64,000 bases of DNA, from contig JAOPGA020000078.1 in NCBI GenBank assembly GCA_026419775.2, positions 62,001-126,000 on the forward strand, given 5' to 3'. How positions within the stretch are numbered: the stretch's first letter is position 1; the number at the start of each line of letters is the position of its first letter. The notes under the pieces are model-generated. The model had not been told where the DNA came from and did not search any database. It saw only the letters and a program-made list of their open reading frames with translations. This document shows, in pieces, positions 39,787 through 50,694 of the stretch. Source of the DNA: Acrasis kona. Lineage: Eukaryota > Heterolobosea > Eutetramitea > Acrasida > Acrasidae. A program made the translations under genes and the position numbers.

Positions 39787-42664
39787 TTATTTAAGCCTTG
39801 CAGATAATGTATTAATGATTCCTTTGGTCTTTACATCAGCACACTTATCACTACATGTCACCATCAATTCGCACAATTTACTCTTGTTCATTTGCTCCAA
39901 AGCATCCGACGAGGCACTCAAAACCAACAACAAACCAAAAGCAACTCTCAAGAGATCTACGTGCTTGTCTTGACTGTTCAAAAGTACGGAAACGCATTCA
40001 CATGTCATTTCGACAATTGTTGATTCATCGTTGTAATTAGCTCGCACTACATGGTCTCGATAACCTTCGAATGATCCTGCCACCATCAAGAATGCAAAAA
40101 TCTATAATGTCAAACGCATCAAATCACTCGAATTCACTTACATTCATCAACAGGGATGCAACATTATGATCAGGTTCGACGCTCAACTTTTGGTGCATCA
40201 TGTGAATTAATTTCACACATTCTTTAATCACAAGTCTCTCGACAAACAAACCACAATACTCCTCATCAGCACTCAACACCAATATCGCACCGGATGCTGC
40301 TCTCAACATTTCCAATCTACCAACGCTCATTGTATTGTAATTGGTTTTGATTCTCTCCAACAACAATGACACCAAATAGACTTGTTCGGCGATCAATCCT
40401 CTTCTCTTGGTGGAGTCCATGCAATTCTGGAGCACATTAATTAAAAGTGCAATGGCGTCATGTTGTGTGGTTGGACATGAAATGTGATCTGCAACGAAAT
40501 AAAAGTATCCTGTGCTGGCGAACCAATCCTTGACATGTACGCTATCGGCTGTTAATTTACAAAACAATCTACACACCATCATTAATAATGCATGGTCGTC
40601 GTACTATATTAAATTAATCATCTTGATGATGCATGTCGCTTACTCTTAATAATCCAGCCATGGCATGTAGGAATGCTTGATCGTTACAAAAATGAATTTT
40701 TACATCCTCGCGTTGGTACACCAACTGTAACGCTTTTGTACAAATGTGATGCATGATGTTGTATTCTTTTGTGGTTCTGATGGCAAATGTGATCAACTTG
40801 GTCAGTATGGTTGCGCTCGTAAAGTAATTGAGTTGTAACAGCTTGCTGAAGAATGTTGTGTTCATGTGACATGGTGGTTCGTTGATCCTTCGACATGCTG
40901 CTTGTTGATGTGCTACGCGTTGAAATCTATTCTTGGCTTCCGCATGATTGGGATCCGACTCAAAGAATGACTGTCCTGTGAGAGCCGAATCATCTTCTGC
41001 TTCTTGAGGAGTGTAGGAATCAAAAGGTGTCAACGTGGATAACACCATGTCTTGTTTACTTGATGCTTTGAACTCTACCTTGTCTATACGAACGTCTAGC
41101 GATTGATCCCATACGAATGGTTCGTCCTTTGGCTTCAAGTGTAGTGCATAGTCTAACAATTGAGACAGTGCGGACTTTACTTTTTCGTCAGTGTTTGGAT
41201 TTTTGATCCGGTCAACCACTTCATTTAAAAAACAATCACCAACATTAATGACACCCGAGTCCATTTTGAACGCTAAATAGGCAGAAAGTTGTTCTCTAGG
41301 TACATTTGAGTTACTAAATAATTTATTTTCAATTTTAGTGGGTCTGTGGAGAAGTTCTTGAGAGACCTTGTTACTGATTGTGAGTGCTTTGAGTGCTGTC
41401 ATAAAGTCGTCCAGTGAAGTGACCTCTGGGTCGTTGACTACCTCTGGTTCCATTTGTAACCTCTTGTAGCACCAAGTATAAAAGTCATCATCTGCTGTCA
41501 AACTCTCTAATCTGGTCCGAAGCAGTAATGTGTCGTAGATGAAACAATTGGACGTGGAATGTAAAGAATGTACAATCTTTTCAAGTAATGTAACTTCAGA
41601 GTTTGGTCCGCTCATTTCAAAAACAATGTCTTCGTACTTGTCACCGAATGGAGGTAAGTAGGATCTATATCAAAGTTTAGTAGAGAATGCGATCGAAACG
41701 TACCTTCTTGTTACAATGACCACACGCGTTGTTACATTTTCTAATGTCTGTAAGGATATTTGATATCCACTCCAAACTGACTTGTCCAAAATTTGGTTAG
41801 ACCTGTCTTTGTCAAATCCATCACTGCTAACAATTTTGTAGTCGACATTATTTCTCTATATTGGTTAGTCGAAAATCCAGTGGAAATGCATACTAGGTAT
41901 TCGCAAGTGGCAACCTTTTCTGCTAGTGTTCGTAGGTTCATTTGAGGCGATTGCATGCTTCTCTCCTTTACCATTGATACTTTTATAAGATTTCCATCTA
42001 TTGAATTAGAATAGGTAATAGCTATGGAGAACTTACTGTTGTGCTTAAAAGTGATCGATTTTAGTTTTGTGTCACTGGTTAAATCATCAGCCCCTTGCTT
42101 TTTGTATTCATCATCTAACGCTATGACATATGTACTGAATAATTCTCTTTGATTCTTGCTTGATTGAATAAGAGAACTCTCCTTCCTTCTTGTAAATTTA
42201 ATCTTTTGTTTGACTACATTTAGACTTGCAGATCCAGACAGCATGTTTCTGGTCACGCGGTCATTCTTCCAATGTACTCTAAATTCCCTCAACAATTGGT
42301 CCTTCTGAGATGTCTCAAAAACAAATTCTTTCTAAAAGAAATATTTAAAAACAATCTTCAATGTAACTTACTGTTATCTTTGAGTTACTAAGTGTTATTT
42401 GAATCAAGGATGAATCGTCTGGATCTGTGGTGACGGTGCTCAATTGTTCAAATGAAAACTGAACAGGTTCATTCTCCATATTCTCGCTTGTTAGATAAAA
42501 AAAGTGACTGCACAAGCACAAGTAACATCTTTTCCCCTCCAATTTGACGACACTATGAACATGAGTAAAACGATACATGATTATTTTCAAACATACGCAT
42601 AATACAAGATTCTATCCTTGATCACCTCCTCTAACTGCAACCAAGAAGCACTTCCCTCCCTCAT
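39787..42664 (-). CDS. Orphan protein, N-terminal PH-like and C-terminal ARM-like helical region (seven exons)
   Basis: Not recognised at family level. Exons: 42597-42664, 42372-42552, 41894-42331, 41704-41855, 40644-41664, 40142-40603, 39787-40101; introns 38-44 nt, giving about 878 residues in one frame. The intron at 41856-41893 (donor gtatgc, branch gactaac, acceptor atatag) resolves what first looks like a frameshift. The N-terminus SWLQLEEVIKDRILYYAVVK and KRCYLCLCSHFFYLTSE looks like a PH-type or similar beta domain. The second half (for example LLLERIKTNYNTMSVGRLEM and AIALLINVLQNC) is helical and ARM/HEAT-like. It starts 72 bp from the end of the downstream SET gene on the same strand. 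Function unknown. Confidence 0.7.
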
Positions 42665-42735
42665 CAAATAATTGTGACAGGTAAAATAAACCCCAGTTGA
42701 CCAATCAAACGTTTCAACAAATCACAAAATTAAAT

Positions 42736-45700
42736 TTATTGTACCCATTGTCTACACGTTGCAGCTCCACAATAACACTTCATCTTTTTATATATTTGAT
42801 ACTTGTAATCAAAGTTCAATTCCTCCATAGCACTAATATCTCTTTTGGCAAAGAATGCAATCCTAGATACATAATCATCCTGCACATCCACACCCACCCT
42901 CACGCTCAACATGTTGGGCCCACACGAATGATTAAAGAAGCGCGTCAAGTTACCATAACGATAAGCATCTATCGTATACTTATTATCGCCTCCAGCCATA
43001 TCAAACAAGTAACTACATCCCCTCTCATCATAAATATCTCCTCTGCTCTCCGCCTCTGCTTCCAGTATGACCTCTCCCAAATACTCTTGTATGAACTGAT
43101 GGGCCTTGATGTCCACGAGAGTCCTCACTCCCCATCCCTTATTCATGGTCTTGAACACTTGCAACACTAATTCAGGCGAACCACGCTGCACCACGCGGTT
43201 ATTACAAAATTGATCGCAGCTACAATTCATGTTGCATTCAAAAATCTTATCGTCCACACCTTCCCCAGGTTTCAACAATCCATTCGCATCGTAACTACAG
43301 TGCTTGTTCTCTTGCAAAAGACAACAAGAGCATTTATCGCCACACACGCCCGGACACGTACATCCGCTACACTTGTTATGAATGTTCTGATTAATGCTCT
43401 CCGTGTCTTTACAATACACCATATTTTCGTAATCACTAATGTATTCTACGTGTGGATAGGGCTCATGATCACATAGATTGATGGCACTGATGGGATACCT
43501 CGCTCTCGCATTACTAATGTCATCAATCTTGTAGTAATACTCCTCCACTACCGGCGAAGTATCATCTTGATCATCTTGGTAAATCTTAATCTTTACCAAT
43601 CCACCCAACAAATCAGTTTCGTTTTGCTGAGCACATTGCTTCAATCGAACATAATTATACAAATCGTTAGTTGCCGTTTTCATATCCAACGATATGGAGT
43701 CCCTGATGGCTTGTAATTGACTGGCATCCGTCAACATCTCTCCTGGTACGTTCGAATCACGATTCAAACTATGATACATGGACTGCATGACTTGTCGCTT
43801 GTTAGATGAGCCATGATTAGAATCATTGGCAGACAAGTCGACGACGTTGCTGGATATGATGTTCTTTAACGTAAACGTACATCCACGCGAAATCAACTCT
43901 TGATGAATGGTGGATGGATCGTGACCCAATAAATAACCGAGTAAACACACTAACACTTGTTTGGGTTGATAACCTAATCCATCGCCAGCGAACAACTGCT
44001 CGCAAGTCGAAAAATACTGATTCAGGAACTCCCTCTCCATTTCGCCAACTACATGTGGTTTGACGGTCATGCTCAGCGCGATAACCGTTTCGTGATTCAA
44101 TAACTTGACCGTCAAGTCGCTGAATGAATCCAAGCATGTTTGATAAGAAGCATCTTGATTGGAAGCTTTCATAAGCTCCAACAAGGTCATGACCGATTCG
44201 TGATAAATGTGCGTGACGGGCGATTGATCGTCGACGTGCACAATGTCGCTCGTCACGTCCAATATATCCTTTGCCAACTCTTGGTCGTCATAATCCTCTT
44301 GCGTGATCTTCTCCAACGACATTTCTCCTCCGTTCCAATAAACGACTTTTAAGGTCAATCCGATCCTCTCTCTTCTCCAGTACCGATAGTATAAACGATC
44401 GGATAGTATTAGCACTGGAGTTGCACTAAAGTAACCACCCACCACCGTGTACTTTGTGCTATGACCCATGTAAATCACCTTGTGCACGTCGTCTACGAAC
44501 GCTTCGCACAGGGTCTTTGCTGGTTCGAAATTTGGAATGTGAAATGGATCGTTCGCGTCATTGTATTTTTTGATTTGTGATTGATAAAGTCGATTGATCA
44601 TTTGATATTTACACCTGTCGTAGGCTGCACTCGAACTCTCGCTGTTGATGCAACTAAATCGTTCCATGTATGGAATGTTCTCCATCGTGATTAATCGATC
44701 CAAACACAATTTCCAATAGTCAATTTGAGAAGCGGGTGCCTCGCTCGGAGATCGCACCATGGGATCATTTTCGTTGGTCATGTCGAATCCCCATCCGCGC
44801 AATATGCCGGCTAATTTATCGCTCGATTGAATCAAATCGTCGGGTTTTACTTCTTGAATGTATCGTTCGTATAGATCGCTCACCGTTGATTCTTGTTGAA
44901 AGCATTGTTGAAGTAAATACAAAAGCGGTAGGTATAGATTACTCTTGGATACGCGATTCAATAAATCATTCTCCAAAGTGAGTCCATCCATCCAAAGGTA
45001 TTGGACCCATTGAGCATTCTTGTCCTTGGACGATGACGTGCTCTTCCTTTCTTTTTTGATCAATGTTTGAGTGTATGACTTACATTGTTGATCGCTCCTG
45101 ATCAATTGTCCCTGCGACGATACTCTCAATTTTGATCTTGCTTTGATTGTGGATGGTGGCGTGGACGGAGGTGTGATTGATGGTGGCGTTAATGTCGTTC
45201 TTCTTTTTCTGATCACTGTTCCATTGGGTGTGATTGGAGTGGGTGGGGTGGGTGGAGATGCGGGCGACGTGTGCTTTTTGTTGGTCGTTGTGTTTTGTGT
45301 GACTGGTGTTGATGGGTGGTGGTTGGGTGGGGATGGAACGGGACTCGATGTTGGTTGCGGAGTTGATTTTATTTTTGATTTTCTTTTTCGCAAGGTTCTC
45401 TTGTCCTCCGTTATTGGAGTGCTTGGTGTCTCTGGAATCACTTGAGGTGAAGGTTCGTTCTTTGTGGGAGTGCTTTCTTTTAATGTGGTTTGTGTTCTTT
45501 TTGTCCACAGCGGTGTAGCACTTGATTTTGGTGTGCTGGAATGTAAAGGTTGGTCGAAAATTGTTGGTGTTGGTGCGGTTGTTGTGGTGGTGTCGAGATT
45601 AGTTGTCGACGTTTTAACGGGAGGTGGCGGTGGGGGCGATGGTGGTGGATCATTAAATAAAAGTACTTTAGGTGGCGTTGTGTGAGTTGGGAAATCAAAT

Positions 45701-46107
45701 ATTGAAAATTTTGGTGGCGATGTGTTTGGGGTTTCGTTCACACTTTCTGGGGGTAATGTAGTGGGTGTAGCGAATTGGCTCAAACTTCGATTATTTTTTC
45801 CATTTATAAGTGGTTTGTTGGAGGGTGTTTTTGGTGATGCATCCACCTTGTTCTTTACTTTGTTCGCGCTTGTGTTTGGTTTAGATGCCTCGCGTTTCAA
45901 ATCCCCCGCTGTTTCAATGGAACTTGATAAACTTGTATTTATAGAGTTTGAAGAACTTGATGTTCTGTGTTTTTGTGCTTTGTTGTTTAATTTGATTTTT
46001 TTGGAAGTTAAAGGAGTTTGCGGTAGGCTCCTCTTTTTACTTGTGATAGGTTGGGATGGTATATCTATATCATCGTCAGATGAAATGACAATGCTCTCAG
46101 ACATCAA
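42736..46107 (-). CDS. SUV39/G9a-type SET-domain histone-lysine methyltransferase
   Basis: Single exon, 1123 residues. The C-terminus holds a pre-SET zinc cluster (CSGCTCPGVCGDKCSCC and CNMNCSCDQFCNNR, from about residue 910), SET motifs GWGVRTL and EYLGEVI, the catalytic-site FFNHSCGPN (about 1060) and ELNFDY, and a post-SET CYCGAATC. This combination is characteristic of H3K9 methyltransferases, though substrate is inferred. A pre-pre-SET strand (ISNARARYPISAINL) is present. The first ~330 residues are a low-complexity Ser/Thr/Pro/Lys region with repeated TP and SP sites. The middle ~550 residues are not recognised. The antisense reading frames over the low-complexity part are shadows. Confidence 0.93.
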   Translation of the reverse strand: MMSESIVISSDDDIDIPSQPITSKKRSLPQTPLTSKKIKLNNKAQKHRTSSSSNSINTSLSSSIETAGDLKREASKPNTSANKVKNKVDASPKTPSNKPLINGKNNRSLSQFATPTTLPPESVNETPNTSPPKFSIFDFPTHTTPPKVLLFNDPPPSPPPPPPVKTSTTNLDTTTTTAPTPTIFDQPLHSSTPKSSATPLWTKRTQTTLKESTPTKNEPSPQVIPETPSTPITEDKRTLRKRKSKIKSTPQPTSSPVPSPPNHHPSTPVTQNTTTNKKHTSPASPPTPPTPITPNGTVIRKRRTTLTPPSITPPSTPPSTIKARSKLRVSSQGQLIRSDQQCKSYTQTLIKKERKSTSSSKDKNAQWVQYLWMDGLTLENDLLNRVSKSNLYLPLLYLLQQCFQQESTVSDLYERYIQEVKPDDLIQSSDKLAGILRGWGFDMTNENDPMVRSPSEAPASQIDYWKLCLDRLITMENIPYMERFSCINSESSSAAYDRCKYQMINRLYQSQIKKYNDANDPFHIPNFEPAKTLCEAFVDDVHKVIYMGHSTKYTVVGGYFSATPVLILSDRLYYRYWRRERIGLTLKVVYWNGGEMSLEKITQEDYDDQELAKDILDVTSDIVHVDDQSPVTHIYHESVMTLLELMKASNQDASYQTCLDSFSDLTVKLLNHETVIALSMTVKPHVVGEMEREFLNQYFSTCEQLFAGDGLGYQPKQVLVCLLGYLLGHDPSTIHQELISRGCTFTLKNIISSNVVDLSANDSNHGSSNKRQVMQSMYHSLNRDSNVPGEMLTDASQLQAIRDSISLDMKTATNDLYNYVRLKQCAQQNETDLLGGLVKIKIYQDDQDDTSPVVEEYYYKIDDISNARARYPISAINLCDHEPYPHVEYISDYENMVYCKDTESINQNIHNKCSGCTCPGVCGDKCSCCLLQENKHCSYDANGLLKPGEGVDDKIFECNMNCSCDQFCNNRVVQRGSPELVLQVFKTMNKGWGVRTLVDIKAHQFIQEYLGEVILEAEAESRGDIYDERGCSYLFDMAGGDNKYTIDAYRYGNLTRFFNHSCGPNMLSVRVGVDVQDDYVSRIAFFAKRDISAMEELNFDYKYQIYKKMKCYCGAATCRQWVQ

Positions 46108-46483
46108 AGGTCAGACAACCTTTTAACAAAGTATCTATTGTAAAATATTTCAGCGGGTTCAGGCTTCTTGTCTCAACGCGAACTACAGGATGATCAGTTC
46201 CAACCAAGCAGAGTTAAATTGTTACTTAGAACACGAAAACACTAAAGATTCCCTATCTCTATGATTATATGAACTTTTTAATGTTATCAAATTCTGAGAC
46301 AAACATTTTATGATTTCGCTACAATTTGATGTAATTTTATTAAGAATAATGCTAAACTCGATTTATGAATCGTTTGTTGAATGACAAGTCACTTGTTCAT
46401 TGCCATGCAGACTTTATGTAGGCATGACTGCGATACCTTAAGAGCAATAGAATAAGGCAAACAAAACACAATATAAAAATTTA
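46108..46483. other. Intergenic, divergent promoter region
   Basis: About 376 bp between the SET methyltransferase (minus) and the Nse3-like gene (plus). Strongly AT-rich; no further coding, RNA or repeat signal seen. Confidence 0.5.
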
Positions 46484-47602
46484 ATGGCAACATTGACCTT
46501 GAAACGTACGCTGAGTGTATTTGAACATTTACTTACAACAGAGAAGTTCACCCGACTTGTTGATTTTTACTTACAACAACAACTGATAATGCCACCAAAA
46601 GCATCACAATCAAGAAAACAAAAAAGGATTGAAGACGAGTCAGAAGAAGATGATGATGATGTATATTCTGAGGAGTCAGAAGATGAGGCTTCCAAGCGCA
46701 AGGCACCTACAAAAAGAAACAACGCTTCACAAGATAAAAAAGAGCCTGCTAAGCGGTTAACAAAGAAGAGGAAGGCAGCAGACGATGACCTAGAGTTTGA
46801 TGGTGGAGAACAACAAAAAGCCCCACTTGATGCACAAGAAAAGGAGATAATTATTAACGACTTTATGCGCTTTGCTTTATTTATGGATTCCAAAAAGCTC
46901 CCAATCAAAAGGGAGGATGTGAATAAAAATGTCATCCCAGAAATTCACCGAAAAAAGAAGGGCCTACTCGTCCAGCACATCATTCCAGAGGCGAAAATAC
47001 GTTTCGAACAAATATTTGGTTTCGAACTTATAGAGCTAGAGAGGCACCCTGTGGAAGCAAATACAAATAATCCAGATGCTCAATTATCACAACTAAGTCA
47101 AAAATCAAAGAAACCAAAAGCGCCACCCGCCGATAGCATGTGGATACTACGTCTCAAACAAACACCAGATGTGGATCAAAGAACCTCAGAAATACAAAAA
47201 GACGTCGACGGACCACATTTGGCGCTACTGATGGTCATTTTATGTTTGACTTATGCCAGAGATGGGCCTCTCCCTGAAGAGGACATGTGGGATCATTTGA
47301 AAACATTGGGATTGGTGCCAAAAAGAAACCATCCGGTGTTTGGATATCCAGAGAAGGTAATAGATCAGCTGATAAAGGAACTTTATTTGGAGAAGGTGAG
47401 AGATGAGAGGGCGGAGCTACAGCATAAGGCAAACCCAAATGCATTCACAGATGTTAATCAAAAAAAGACATTTTATGTGTACAAGAGAGGTTCTAGAGTT
47501 CAAAAAGAGATGAATCAAGATGCTGTAGAAAAGTATTTGACAAGCGTGATGAGAGGTAGAGCTCAAAACGGAGCGAGAGAGGATTCTGACCAAGATGAAT
47601 AA
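46484..47602 (+). CDS. MAGE-domain protein, probable SMC5/6 subunit Nse3
   Basis: Single exon, 372 residues. The MAGE homology (tandem winged-helix) domain begins about residue 125 with IIINDFMRFALFMDSKKLPI and continues with FEQIFGFELIELE, MWILRLKQT, LLMVILCLTYARDGPLPEEDMWDHL and QLIKELYLEKV. Outside animals a single MAGE protein normally serves as Nse3, binding DNA and the Nse1 RING subunit in the SMC5/6 complex. The N-terminal ~100 residues are acidic and lysine-rich with SEEDDDD and nuclear-localisation-like KRLTKKRK. The true start may be the ATG at 46589 (MPPKASQSRKQ), because the 35 residues before it look like leader; both are in frame. Confidence 0.82.
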   Translation: MATLTLKRTLSVFEHLLTTEKFTRLVDFYLQQQLIMPPKASQSRKQKRIEDESEEDDDDVYSEESEDEASKRKAPTKRNNASQDKKEPAKRLTKKRKAADDDLEFDGGEQQKAPLDAQEKEIIINDFMRFALFMDSKKLPIKREDVNKNVIPEIHRKKKGLLVQHIIPEAKIRFEQIFGFELIELERHPVEANTNNPDAQLSQLSQKSKKPKAPPADSMWILRLKQTPDVDQRTSEIQKDVDGPHLALLMVILCLTYARDGPLPEEDMWDHLKTLGLVPKRNHPVFGYPEKVIDQLIKELYLEKVRDERAELQHKANPNAFTDVNQKKTFYVYKRGSRVQKEMNQDAVEKYLTSVMRGRAQNGAREDSDQDE

Positions 47603-47612
47603 ATGTATTTTT

Positions 47613-48092
47613 TCAAGATTGAAGTTTTATTAAAATGTTATCTGTTATGTCTTTTCCTCTTGCGTACGAGTTGCATTTTGACATTAAAGAAAGTACTTGC
47701 TCTTTTGTTATACCCCTTGGGAAAAAGCTTAATTTGGTTAATATACATTCCTCCTGGCTATCATAAATTCTGGAAGGGAACTTGCCGCAATCAATTAGGC
47801 CGTACGCTTTGATCTCGGAGCATGATGCTTGTATTTTGTCTCTCATGTTTGCGCCAAGGATAATGTGATCGTGCGCATGAACTATTTCGTGCATGAGAAC
47901 ACTTTTAGCAGTATATAGACTTCTATTGTTCCCACTACACATTTTAATTTCATTCAAGAAGGAGTTGTAAAGCCCTAGATGATAATCACTTGAACACTTT
48001 CCCCATATCACTTTTGTTCCCGTTTGTTTCAGTATTTGTTGGTATTCTTTGTCTATTTGATCCACCAAATCCTCTTGTTTAAATGACCTCAT
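47613..48092 (-). CDS. Atp23-like M76 metallopeptidase
   Basis: Single exon, 159 residues. The zinc-binding motif HEIVHAHDH (HExxH) is followed at the expected distance by SCSEIKAYGLIDC, matching the Atp23/KUB3 family signature (HExxHxxD and ACxEIRAxxLS.DC). Atp23 is a mitochondrial intermembrane-space protease and chaperone that processes Atp6 and helps assemble the F1Fo ATP synthase. The usual Cys-rich N-terminus is short here (GKCSSDYHLG and KMCSGNNR), as in compact protist members. It is convergent with Nse3, 10 bp away. Confidence 0.88.
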   Translation of the reverse strand: MRSFKQEDLVDQIDKEYQQILKQTGTKVIWGKCSSDYHLGLYNSFLNEIKMCSGNNRSLYTAKSVLMHEIVHAHDHIILGANMRDKIQASCSEIKAYGLIDCGKFPSRIYDSQEECILTKLSFFPRGITKEQVLSLMSKCNSYARGKDITDNILIKLQS

Positions 48093-48166
48093 TACAAATA
48101 TCTAACCAACTAATCGAGTGTGCACACCAACAACAAATAAGAATAGAAGATCAAAAAGTAAAAAAT

Positions 48167-49333
48167 TTATACAAACATCTTAGACATGAAAGCGTTGGGA
48201 TTTTTGGCAACTCCTATTATTGAACTCTCAATCTTTGGTTTCATCCATGCAAACATCTTTCCTTTACCCTTCAAACTGTTACCTTGAACCATAATAGCAT
48301 CTGATTTTCCGAGCATAATCACTGATTGATATTCCTGAGGTACATGTTTTAATGGCTGAGTGTTTTTTCCCTGGACTTCATTGGAAATGTTTACGGCTGC
48401 TACTTTTGCATGAAGCCTTGCAAAATTAGAAATCTTTTCCTCAACAACATTATTAGCATCTCCTAATGCCAACACATTAGTATGTCCTTCAACGCGAAGA
48501 TGCTCATCTACTCTAATTCTTCCACTCTCATCTAGAGGAATACCAAAAGCTTCAAATCCAGCAGTGTTTGGTTTTGGTCCGGTACAATTAAATCTGAGGG
48601 TATCAGCTGGTAAAGTCACTCCTTTTGTTGTGACGTTAGAACCAGCATCAATTCTATCATCAACCAAAATGGTAATTTTTGATGCCTCTGGTCTCTTCTT
48701 GTTAACCTTCTCAACCCAGTTTAGTATGTATGAATGTGCATCTTTGGAGGTTCTTTCCAGTAGTTGGGATTTGCCATGTATCAATGTGACTGGCACGGAG
48801 GGGAAGTGGTCGTTTAGTTCACCCATGAGCTCAATGCCAACACTACCACCACCAACGATTGTAACGTGCTTAGCTCCTTGTATGTCTTTGTTGATCTTTT
48901 CAAGGTTGGCCCTACGATCCGCAAGAACTCCCTCTGCAGGTCTTAGGTTAGGGAAGCTACTATATGAGGACCCAACTGCAATAACCAAGTAATCAAAGAC
49001 GATAGTGTCTGACTCTCCGCTTGTAATATCACTGATAGTAACGTTTTTTCCATTCAAGTCGAAGTTGGTTGTTTTTTTGTTGGAGAGTACGACGAGTTTG
49101 TGGTCGTTTGAGGCTATTGAAGAGTACGTATGGGTCATGTTGCTGTGGTATGTTGGGGACACGAGTGAGCGAATTGTTCCATACCCAACCACTTCGAAGA
49201 AGTCCTTCTTATCAATAATGGTTACCTCCAAGTGGTGCTTCTTGCTCACCCTTCTCATAAGAGATGCAGCAAAAAAAGTGCCAGCGAGTCCTCCACCTAC
49301 TACAACAACCTTTGTGGAGTTTTGTTGGGACAT
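48167..49333 (-). CDS. FAD-dependent oxidoreductase, FSP1/AIFM2-like
   Basis: Single exon, 388 residues. Pyridine-nucleotide-disulphide-oxidoreductase fold: N-terminal FAD Rossmann motif VVVVGGGLAGTFFAASL, a second Rossmann motif HVTIVGGGSVGIELMGEL for NAD(P)H, and the C-terminal FAD motif NVLALGDANNV. Length and motif order agree with AIFM2/FSP1-type NAD(P)H:quinone oxidoreductases and alternative NADH dehydrogenase relatives. The conserved redox-active Cys pair of disulphide reductases is absent. Likely reduces a membrane quinone (inference). The C-terminus has a basic, amphipathic patch (GKGKMFAWMKPKI) that might contact membrane. Confidence 0.85.
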   Translation of the reverse strand: MSQQNSTKVVVVGGGLAGTFFAASLMRRVSKKHHLEVTIIDKKDFFEVVGYGTIRSLVSPTYHSNMTHTYSSIASNDHKLVVLSNKKTTNFDLNGKNVTISDITSGESDTIVFDYLVIAVGSSYSSFPNLRPAEGVLADRRANLEKINKDIQGAKHVTIVGGGSVGIELMGELNDHFPSVPVTLIHGKSQLLERTSKDAHSYILNWVEKVNKKRPEASKITILVDDRIDAGSNVTTKGVTLPADTLRFNCTGPKPNTAGFEAFGIPLDESGRIRVDEHLRVEGHTNVLALGDANNVVEEKISNFARLHAKVAAVNISNEVQGKNTQPLKHVPQEYQSVIMLGKSDAIMVQGNSLKGKGKMFAWMKPKIESSIIGVAKNPNAFMSKMFV

Positions 49334-49598
49334 GATGTGGTATAATTTTTTAATAATATGGCAGTTGTTTATTCACATAAAAATAATTGAGGTTAATTTG
49401 TGCGCATAATACCCCGAACATTCCGACTGTAGAATCGAAGGCGATTGGGAATCGATAAGGGTTTTATGGTTAGATTCTATGGAATTTGCTAGTACAAAAG
49501 AGATAGTCTAAATGAGCATTTATGTTTGATTTCTTTGTTTCTTTTTACTGGTTGTTTGGTTACCACCGGTAACACATTAATTACAAAAGATTACAATA

Positions 49599-50499
49599 AT
49601 GCAACTTGAAGTGGGTTAGTGAATTCGATCAATCAATTTTATGTAACTCTACAAGCTATATGTCAGTTCAATTCAAAGTTGAAGCAGATTGAACACAACA
49701 AGAATATAGTCAACGATTTTCTTTCAAGATGCAAGGAAAGCCCTTTCGACATCTTGCTGCTTCCAGAGATGGCCTTCACAGGCTACATGTTCGAAAGCAA
49801 AGAGGATATTGAACCATACCTTGAGATATGTGGACAAGGACCAACTTACGTTTGGTCGAAAAGTACTGCATTAAAGTACGACTGTGTTGTAGTTGTTGGA
49901 TATGCAGAGAAATGTAACGATAAAAACTACAACAGGTTAGTCATTGATTCGTTTTTGACCTTTTAATTTGTAGTGCATACATTATTGGTCGCGATGGAGA
50001 AATCATTGCAAATATAAGAAAACATTTTTTATATGAGACAGATTATCTGTGGGCATCTGAGGGAGAAAGCTTTCAATGTACAGATATAACGATAAAAAAG
50101 AATAATCACAAATTAAAAGTTGGTTTGGGAATATGCATGGATCTCAACCCGAAAAACTTTGAATCAAATTGGGACGAGTTTGAATTTGCAAAGTTCAATC
50201 ATGGTCACAATCCAAAATTAATCCTATTTTGTGCTAATTGGTTGGACACCACAAACATTCATGATGGTAAGCCGTTCAAACCAAAAGACCATTTAAACAC
50301 GCAAAACTATTGGGTTGCTCGTTTAAAGCCACTCTTTGGTTCGGGCGCCTATTTTGTGGCATGTAACCGGACAGGTGTTGAGAGGAATGTGAGATTTTGT
50401 GGAAGCAGTTGTATTATTAAGTTGGACAAACAACCTCATCTTTTATGTACATTTGATAAAGTGCAAGAGGGCATCATAATAAAAACATTAAACATTTAA
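49599..50499 (+). CDS. Nitrilase-superfamily N-terminal amidase, NTA1-like (three exons)
   Basis: Exons 49599-49614 (16 nt, MQLEV plus one base), 49656-49935 and 49974-50499, introns 41 and 38 nt with gttagt donors; about 273 residues. The first exon restores the conserved start LEVAICQFNSKL. The Glu-Lys-Cys triad is complete: LLLPEMAFTGYMF (Glu), RKHFLYETDYLW (Lys) and GLGICMDLNP (Cys). The Lys and Cys contexts, notably H-x-x-x-T/Y-D, are those of Nta1, which deamidates N-terminal Asn and Gln in the Arg/N-degron pathway; other branches of the superfamily are possible. It starts ~265 bp from the divergent FSP1-like gene. Confidence 0.85.
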
Positions 50500-50625
50500 T
50501 TACACTTCCCTTCCTGTTTATTGTGGCTGTGGCATTTTCGAACTATAATTATTTTACAATGATTGATCAGATTGTGATTGGTAGGTTGACATACAGTAGA
50601 TTAGTAAGCCCACCATCAAAAAAAT

Positions 50626-50694
50626 AGCAAAGGTTTAAACGCTACAAATACCATAAAAAAGAAAGATGAGCAAAGGTTTAAACGCTACAAATAC
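50626..50694 (+). repeat. 26-bp direct repeat spanning the fimbrin start codon
   Basis: Identical 26-bp copies at 50626-50651 and 50669-50694, beginning agcaaaggtttaaacg and ending acaaatac, are offset by 43 bp. Copy 1 is in the fimbrin 5' leader and copy 2 encodes SKGLNATN immediately after the initiator ATG at 50666. The perfect identity implies a recent tandem duplication or an assembly artefact. Confidence 0.9.

Noticed and set aside
41786-41796. Frameshift in the PH/ARM-like gene
   Set aside because: A 38-nt intron at 41856-41893 with normal donor, branch and acceptor restores the frame and the total length is a multiple of three.
45143-45518. Long plus-strand frames over the N-terminus of the SET methyltransferase
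   Set aside because: They are low-complexity Gly/Val-rich shadows of the Ser/Thr/Pro-rich coding strand and show no motif.
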